This document shows, piece by piece, positions 56,748-64,000 of a stretch of DNA of 64,000 nt. The DNA is from Deroplatys truncata. Taxonomy: Eukaryota > Arthropoda > Insecta > Mantodea > Mantidae. Both the position numbers and the translations under genes were made by a program. The stretch is taken from the NCBI GenBank assembly GCA_030765065.1, contig CM060990.1:414107198-414171197 (forward strand). Reading direction: 5' to 3'. Positions within the stretch are counted from its first letter, which is position 1, and each line of letters starts with the position of its first letter. Below the pieces are notes generated by a model that saw only the letters and a list, made by a program, of their open reading frames with translations, was not told where the DNA came from and searched no databases.

Positions 56748-57623
56748 CTACAAACAAAGTTAGTGTTTACTATTACTATCTCATAATATTAAATAAACAA
56801 TGAACATATACCATTTTACACATGCTATGAAATATTATGGAAAGAAATTTCTAAGTGCCTATAACACTTTCCTACTGTAATTTTCTCCTAAATTGTTCAA
56901 TAGTTACAGAAAGCACAAATTATTTGAACACACAATGATATACTCAAAACCTTTTATGTTTCTTACCTATATTGATAAGTTTAACTATCTCTATATGCAC
57001 GAAAAACAAGCTTTAAAAAATCTGTCTTTAATTAAAATCATGGTATATAAAGAAATTTATTAGGTATAAAGTAATGCAAGTGCGATTATATATGAGATAG
57101 AAAGAGGAGAGAATAGTTTTGGAAGAAATCAACAATGGTGCATCGCCAATAGTAGAAAGGAAAAATTCTTTAAGTCTGTTCAGGGTATCGAAAAAGTAAA
57201 GGAAGGAAAAGAATAGATCCTAGAAATAAATAATAAGAGAAACTTTAAGATGTATCACAAACCCCTTTGCTACTAATCAAATCATAATTAAATAAATGAA
57301 TATGCTATTAATTAATCCATTTCATGTGTTACTGCATAATAAGGATATTATCTGTACGCCTACTTTATTATTTAATATAATTTCAAGGTTAGCATTAATA
57401 AATTTTTGAGTATACTTCTGCTAATATACCTCAGAAGCCACAGTTTCTTTGTGTAATTTCAACCCCAAAAGAAGAGAAAGCTGCAGTCCCTTAGCTAAAG
57501 GTCAAACAGCTACTAATAACAATACCGACATTCTAAAAAGTTTCATGACCATTTACAAAACCAACCATAATCTTTTGAACAAACTTTGAATGTAGCATTA
57601 GGATAGCTTATGAGATATGGCAA
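56748..57623. other. Host intron upstream of the 56.5 kb exon
   Basis: AT-rich unique-looking DNA starting with a polypyrimidine acceptor context on the minus strand. No further exon, RNA gene or repeat is supported. Confidence 0.6.
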
Positions 57624-57635
57624 ATAACAGAGTGA
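57624..57635. repeat. Target site duplication of copy 15, left
   Basis: ATAACAGAGTGA, identical to 63690-63701. Its final TGA is in register with the tail. Confidence 0.95.
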
Positions 57636-57656
57636 TGATGATGATGATATGCGGTT

Positions 57657-57693
57657 TAAGGGCGCTAAACTGCTATGGTCATCAGCGCCCTTA
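57657..57693 (-). promoter_or_regulatory. 3'UTR hairpin of LINE copy 15
   Basis: Perfect 10 bp stem TAAGGGCGCT (57657-57666) / AGCGCCCTTA (57684-57693) with a 17-base loop, identical to copy 12. Confidence 0.75.
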
Positions 57694-58053
57694 CAGTGTA
57701 TAAAAGATAAGGTCAAAATATAAAACAGGTAAAAGAACCGCATATTTAAAAACGGGACCCAAACCCGCGATGATCAAAAAGCTAAAACTAACAATATAAC
57801 AATAACAAATAAAACAATAACAATAATAACAATAACAACAATAACAATAAAAACAATAATAACAATAACAACAATAATAAGAACAAGACAATGACCTGAA
57901 AAACAACACACTAAAAGCATAGGCAGTAAAGGATTAAAACGTGTCAGGAACTGTAGAATGCGAGGGACATGAGTGCCATATGTCCACTGGGGATAACAGT
58001 TCCCATAAAAAACCGACAGGATAAAAGTACGAAGCTAACAGACGCCCAACGCA

Positions 58054-61000
58054 TTAAATGCGCAGATTAAAATCACTGTCATGAATAAAACGTAAAACAC
58101 ATTCCACAGCATGCGTGTCGTCTGCCAAAACGTTGGCTAGGCCAACAGGCAGACACACACGAGCACGCAATGCAGCTAAAACCTGACACTCTGTTAAAAT
58201 GTGACGCACCGTTAAGGGCACGTCACACTGCCCACAGAGTGGCGCGGGGTCACCACTCAGCAAATACTTATGACTAAAAATGCAATGTCCGATACGAAGG
58301 CATGTTAAAATTACCTCTTCCCGTCGAGAAGCACGGGAAGAGGTAGCCCAGACTAACGGGAGAGGCTTAACCTCCCGCAACTTGTTCCCCCGGAGGGCCG
58401 TCCACTCATCGCTCCAAAGCGAGAGGATGCGGCGACGTAAAACAATAAACAAATCTGACGAGGGAACAACAGAGGTAAAACGTCTGGGTGATAAAATCGC
58501 CGACTTGGCAGCGACATCGGCAGACTCATTACCTGAGATACCCACATGACCTGGAATCCACAAGAAGGAGACGCTGATGCCAGAGACATCAAGCGAGTGG
58601 AGCAGGTCATGAATGCGCTGTACGAGCGGGTGGTAACTGTACAGCGAGCAAATACTTTGAAGAGCACTCAGGGAGTCGGAACAAATAAAACAGTGCCGTA
58701 AGTCGTGCCGCTGAATATATAAAAGAGACTGATAAATGCTAAAAAGTTCAGCGGTAAAAATCGAACATTGCTCTGGTAAACGAAAGGTAAAACTATTTCC
58801 ACCACAAAAAAGGCACATCCTACTCCTGCATCAGTCTTAGATCCATCAGTAAAGATAAAAGGCAAGTCCCCGAATTGCGACTGAAGTTCTAAAAACGCTG
58901 ATCTAATAACTGAAGAAGGGGTCTCATTCTTCGGCATTGACGATAACCCAAGGTGACAGAGGGCCTCAGCGCGCGACCATGGAGGAAAACGCGTTTCCCC
59001 CCTTGGAAGGACCGGCGCTGGCGTAACGTCCAAATGCCGAAGTAGCAGTCGAAATCGAACCACTGGAGGGAGCAATGCAGAGGAGCTAACTAAATATTGC
59101 CGGTCAAGTGAATCCTCGAAAAATGCCGCGAAAGACGGGTGGTCAGGCAAGCTTGAGAGTCGACAGGCATAGCTGCACAAGAGCATCTCACGCCTGGAGG
59201 ACAGCGGAGGCTCTGCAGCTTCAGCATAAAGACTGGGCACGGGGCTAGTTGGAAAGGCCCCTGTAGCGACTCTAAGACCACGATGATGAATGGGATTCAA
59301 ACGACGTAACACAGATGGACGTGCCGACAAATAAACAAAACACCCGTAATCAAGTTTGGATCGGACCAAAGAGCGATAAAGGCGAAGAAGGACGGTCCGA
59401 TCAGCTCCACAGGATGTGCCACTTAAACACGTAAAAGATTAAGAGAACGGTCACACTTTGCTTTTAAAAAGGAAACGTGCGAGGTCCAACACAACTTCCT
59501 ATCAAAAATCAAACCCCAAAAATTTCGCCTCGTCTGCAAACGGAAGTATCCCTGGATCAAGATGGAGAGAGGGCGGAGGGAAATACTTCCGGCGCCAGAA
59601 GTTGATGCAGACGGATTTCTTGGCGGAGAAATTAAAGCCGTTGGCGTTACTCCAGGAGTAGAGACGGTCGATACAGCTCTGGAGACGGCGTTCGAGTAGA
59701 CAGGTCCGCCGTGAACTGCAATAAATAGCGAAATCGTCAACAAAAAGGGACGATGAAATGCCAGGTGGAATACAATCAACAATGGGGTTGATAGCAATCG
59801 CAAAAAGTTTGACACTGAGTACAGAGCCCTGCGGTACTCCGTTCTCTTGAATAAAACGACGAGATAAAACCGAGCCCACACGTACACGAAAGACGGGGTC
59901 CGTCATAAACTCCCGAAGAAAGATGGGAAGACGACCGCGGATATTCCAATCGTGAAGTGTACGTAAAATGCCGCCCCTCCAACAAGTGTCATAAGCTTTC
60001 TCCAGGTCAAAAAATACAGCCACGGTTTGACACTTTCTCAGAAATCCATTCATAATATGCGTCGACAAGGACACCAGATGGTCGACGGTAGAGCGATAGC
60101 GACGAAACCCGCACTGAGCGTTCGCTAGAAGGTTCTGAGACTCAAGCCACCATGTCAACCCCACGTTGATCATGCGCTCCATCACCTTGCAAATGCAACT
60201 GGTGAGGGAGATAGGGCGGTAGCTGGAAGGTAGCTGGCGATCCTTCCCAGGCTTAAGAATAGGGACAATGGTGGCTTCGCGCCAAACGGAAGGAAAAATG
60301 CCGTCTTGCCAAATACGGTTATAGACCTGTAAGAGAAAGAGTTTACTGTCGGCTGAAAGGTGCTTTAACATCAGGACATGAATGCCGTCCGGGCCAGGAG
60401 CGGAGTGCCTAGAGCAATTAAGAGCGTGCTCCAGCTCCCTCAGTGTGAAAAGTTCATTATAACACTCATTATTAGCAGACCGAAAATGAAAGGTGTCGAA
60501 ATCCAGCCGGTCTTTGATAGAGCGAAAGCCGGCGGAATAATGGTCTGAACTGGATACGGCCTCAAAGGCAGTACCCAGAGTGTTAGGGATGGCAGCCGGA
60601 TCCACTATGGTGGCATTAGAAACCTGAAGGCCAGAAACAGTACAATGTGACACTTTACCTGAGAAGCGACGAAGTTTATCCCAAACAACGGATGAAGGCG
60701 TAAAACGATTAAAAGACTCGACAAAACGAGGCCAAGATGTCTTCTTTCTATCCTGAATAATGCGACGAATCCTGGCGCGCGATTGTTTAAAAGTCACCAA
60801 ATTATCAAGTGTAGGGTGTCGCCGAAACACCCTAAGTGCAGTCCTACGGGCACGAACGGCGTCCCGACAATCCTCGTTCCACCACGGAACAGGTGGCCGC
60901 CGAGGTTGGGAGGATGAACGGGGTATTGCGCGTTCGGTGGCAGAGAAAATAATAGACGTGAGGTGCTGCACTAGTTGGTTAATGTCGGAGAAGGGCTGGT

Positions 61001-61742
61001 CGTCAAAATGCACGAGGCTGGAATACAAGCTCCAGTCGGCTTTTGCGAATATCCAGGTAGGTACTCTGGAATGCTGTACGTGGTGCGACAGAAGAGAAAC
61101 GATGCAGGGGTAATGGTCGCTGGAGTAGGTGTCAGCGACGACGTTCCACTGAAGACGACGTGCAAGCTGGAGTGAGCAAATGGCAAGGTCCAGGTGAGAA
61201 AATGTACCAGAAGAATCAGAAATAAAAGTAGGTGCACCTGTATTGAGGATGGAAAGATTGAACTGATAAAAAATGTCGGAAAGAAGAGTTCCCCTCGCAC
61301 AAGCCCTTGGCGAACCCCATAGTGGGTGATGGGCATTAAAATCTCCCAACAGAAGAAATGGTGTTGGGAGAGCGGACAGGAGAGATCGAATGTCCGCGGG
61401 AGCGAGGGGAGACGATGGAGGTGTATAGACAGAACAAACAGAAAAGAAAAAACCGGGTAACTGCAGTCTAATGGCAACAGCTTGCAAGTCGGACGTAAGT
61501 GTGATAGTTTGAAAATGAACGTCATTACGCACCAAAATCATGACACCACCATGAGCAGGAGTACCGTCCTCCGGTTCAAGGTCGTAGCGAACCGGAGTAT
61601 ATCCTCGGAGATCAAAAGGGTCGTGAGGGCGAAGCTTAGTCTCCTGCAAAAATACGACCATAGGCGAATGGGAACGCAATAAAAGTTGCAGTTCCGCCCT
61701 ATGCGATCGTACACCACGTACATTCCAGGTCAGGATAGCCAT
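58054..61742 (-). pseudogene. LINE copy 15 ORF2 with frameshifts in RT and RNase H
   Basis: Open for 746 codons from MAILTWNVRGVRSH (61742): complete endonuclease (LQETKLRPHDPFD, GDFNAHHPLWGS, SSDHYPCIVSL) and RT through FVDDFAIYCSSRR to AKFLGFDF. An inserted A near 59513 shifts the frame, and a missing A near 59427 shifts it again. The middle continues at 58668-59369 to RNase H motif 1 (FIFTDGSKTDAGVGCAF). The one-base loss in the A/T run at 58806-58811 then moves to the frame 58054-58818 (FTAELFSIYQS, IPGHVGISGNESADVAAK, finger LCGQCDVPLTVRHILTEC). Confidence 0.93.
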
Positions 61743-61764
61743 TAAGAATAAGGGGATAAACTGT

Positions 61765-63070
61765 CTATTTAGAAGGGCGGCTTAAAATTACCTTTTGTTT
61801 AACCTTTGGCCTCGGGCTTTTTGTATGGAGTTGGTTAGACTCCATAGCTTCCTGTGAGGGAGGGCCCACGCGCTCAGTGCCAGAAACCGATTCAAGCGCC
61901 GTGAATCGGTTCTGGGTGGCGATGGGTGAAGGGTGCCGCTGAGCGCGGCTTGTCCCAGGACCATCCTGGGACAGCGACCTCCGAGGAGGAGAAGGTGAAG
62001 TTTTGTTACCGCGCGCACGCGGAGGGTCTTTCAAAAAATCTTCCCTACGAAGTTTCTGCTTGGGCTTCTTTTCAACGGCTTGCGACTTCATTGACGTGGG
62101 ACCAGGTTTATACGGCTTGGTAACTGTAGCCTTAATAGACGGCCGGATGGTAGTGGCGGTTAATCCAGTCAAGGTCCAGGTCTGAGTTTCGGCATCTACT
62201 CGTGGTACTGGCGAGGCAACAACAGAACTAAATGTGCCAGATCGCAGGAGTGAAGGTTGGCGCGCATGGAAACGCCTCCGGGCTTCAGCGAAGGAGAGTT
62301 TTTCCTTTACCCGGATCTCCTGGATCGCCTTCTCGTCCAAATACCGCGGACAGTCGGCAAACGAAGCAGAATGTGACCCTTTACAATTAACGCAGACGGG
62401 GGCTGTTTAACAGGTACCTTCGTGTGAGGGCTGACTACATGTTGCACAGATGTTAACGGCACTCTTACAGGAGACTTGCGTATGCCCAAAACGTTGGCAT
62501 TTAAAACAACGCAGAGGTCTAGGAATATAAGGCCTCACAGAAATCCGTTCATACCCTGCGGAAATGCTCGTGGGCAGATCGACGCCATCAAATGTAATAA
62601 ACAGGGTACGAATGGGTACCAATACGCCGTCGCGTTTGGCCTGCACTCGATGCACTGCAGTCACCTTTTGATCAGATAGATATTCTACGAGATCCTCGTC
62701 CGATATACCATCGAGGCTATGGGTGGTAACGACGCCCCGACAGGAGTTCAATGTGCGGTGCCTCTCAACACGGATGGGGTAACCGTGGAAAAGCGTAGCG
62801 CGCAACAAGGTCTTACTTTGCTGATCGGACTTAGTTTGTGCCAATAAGGAACCATTCCGTAGACGAGTGCATGATTGAACCGCACCAGCAATAGCATCTA
62901 TGCCCTTCTGAATTATAAAAGTGTTCACCTTCTCAAAGTTTTGTCCTTCTTCTGTTCTCGAAATGACCAAGTAACAACCAGATGACGGCGGTGCTACTTC
63001 TGTTACAATAACTTTTCGGCGCTTGTTTGTATTAATGAAGGAAGGGTGCTCCATAGCGAAATAAATCCTC
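61765..63070 (-). pseudogene. LINE copy 15 ORF1, start and zinc-knuckle lesions
   Basis: A one-base loss at the normal first codon (CCTTGC for CCATTGC) removes the usual start; the next Met at 63054 (MEHPSFINTNKRRK) could be used. Knuckles 1 and 2 read CFKCQRFGHTQVSC and CATCSQPSHEGTC, then TCA becomes TAA (62407-62409). The remainder, from the third knuckle to KVILSRPSK, is open (61765-62340). Confidence 0.9.
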
Positions 63071-63687
63071 CACCTTGCAACCGTCTCCGACCTCGGGCTC
63101 TGACTTCTCGGGCGTTACCCCGGCTTGGGTGAGTGGCCTATCTATACCAGACTCACCCCAGGGTCACACCTCCCAGAACATAGACAGAGGGACCCAATCG
63201 CCGTCAGAAGTTAGCAGCTCATGCAATGGCCCCCCGCGGGACTGCAGTTGAACAGCGGATACGAACACAAACCCTACATGACGTCCCCGGGTGGTGGGGA
63301 TGACGCCATTACCCACTCACCCAGCTGCGCACGCGGTGCGCGGGTATCCGTCAGGCTGTGTCCACGGAGGATTTAAATAAAAGGATAAAAGAAACTAAAA
63401 CAGTGTGGGCGTTTCGCACGCAAGGTAGGCCGGCGGGGAAGAAAAAGAGATATGCGAATGTCGTGGTGCGAAATGGTCGGAAAGTGATAAGGGAAGAAAG
63501 AAACGATGGTGAGGTGCGGTATGGATGGAATGCAAAGAACGCACGAGAGCCTACCTTGTGTCCACCGGTCACTTGAAAAACCCACCTCGACCGGATGGGG
63601 GTGAGGGGATGAATGTGGCGATGATTGGCTCGGGAACCCCCGGGTGGGCCAAAAACCCGTACTCACATAAGGTGAGCCCCTGAGGGG
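63071..63687 (-). promoter_or_regulatory. 5'UTR and terminal hairpins of LINE copy 15
   Basis: About 617 bp, collinear with copy 12. It ends with CTCAC/GTGAG (63662-63666/63672-63676) and CCCC/GGGG (63677-63680/63684-63687). Confidence 0.65.
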
Positions 63688-63689
63688 AC

Positions 63690-63701
63690 ATAACAGAGTG
63701 A
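63690..63701. repeat. Target site duplication of copy 15, right
   Basis: ATAACAGAGTGA, identical to 57624-57635. Confidence 0.95.
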
Positions 63702-64000
63702 ACCACTGAAATGTTAGCATCTAGTTTAAACCAAGAAGTATAAGCAAAGCTAAGAAAACTGTTGCATTTAAGAGTTAGTCTTAGCTCAGATTCACAGTAT
63801 AGCAGAAGTAGACAATATTCTGCTCCATAAACTATGCATTATATTTGTGCTATAATATATAATTCAGTTATACTTCTACTAAATTCCAAATATTTAATGC
63901 AAGACTACATCCTGATATATTTGTCAAACTATTGCTCATTTTCTCAAAGTGATTCACGAGCTTAGTTAACTTTTGCACAAGATAAGCTTGTATACTCGAG
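63702..64000. other. Host intron
   Basis: AT-rich DNA to the window edge, with no exon or repeat I can support. Confidence 0.6.

Larger units (their letters stand above)
57636..63687 (-). mobile_element. LINE copy 15, full length with target duplication
   Basis: 6052 bp, the same length as copy 12. TGATGATGATGATA tail, 3' hairpin 57657-57693, AAC/AAT tract (57790-57885), ORF2, ORF1, and a 5'UTR ending with both hairpins at 63662-63687. Two extra bases (AC) precede the right duplication. It sits in the intron upstream of the 56544-56747 exon, sense to the host gene. Confidence 0.97.

Overview
The window looks like intronic DNA of a large-genome insect, most likely an orthopteran or another polyneopteran. 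That lineage call rests on repeat style alone: LINE 3' ends built on a GGGCGCT...AGCGCCC hairpin followed by a (TGA)n tail, a tRNA-derived SINE remnant with a degenerate box B, and a Tc1-like relic. There are no operons, bacterial promoters or rRNA genes.

About 55 of the 64 kb consists of fifteen copies or fragments (here copies 1-15) of one I-superfamily non-LTR retrotransposon. Every copy is on the minus strand. A complete copy is about 6.05 kb. In minus-strand order it has a ~0.6 kb 5'UTR starting with two small hairpins, ORF1 (~438 aa, three C-terminal zinc knuckles), a 22-nt gap, ORF2 (1229 codons: APE endonuclease, FVDD reverse transcriptase, RNase H, C-terminal CCHC finger), and a 0.3-0.4 kb 3'UTR with a conserved hairpin and a (TGA)n-type tail. 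No copy has both ORFs open. Copy 8 ORF2 has one net frameshift, copy 12 has only nonsense codons, and copy 11 has an open ORF1.

Layout: 1-7658, copy 1 followed by 3'-deleted copy 2 (probably nested). 7659-8130, unassigned. 8131-22966, copies 3 and 4 stacked on the tail of copy 5, which is split by copy 6 inserted exactly at the ORF2 stop with a 12-13 bp target duplication. 22967-26505, host intron with one short host exon (24056-24199), a SINE and a TAA microsatellite. 26506-41739, copies 7-11. 41740-42253, Tc1-like relic. 42267-50720, a diverged ~1.2 kb duplicated sequence with a MADF-like remnant, split by full-length copy 12 (12 bp target duplication). 51054-56286, copy 13 stacked on the tail of copy 14; the pair shares one target duplication. 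56544-56747, a second host exon. 57636-63687, full-length copy 15 with a perfect 12 bp target duplication.

The two host exons are both phase 0, have good splice sites, and encode consecutive parts of a vitellogenin-N-type large lipid transfer protein; microsomal triglyceride transfer protein is my best guess. They are separated by a ~32.3 kb intron that the LINE family has expanded. The main biological story is how the LINEs accumulate: they repeatedly land in the (TGA)n tails of resident copies, producing head-to-tail stacks in one orientation, all sense to the host gene.
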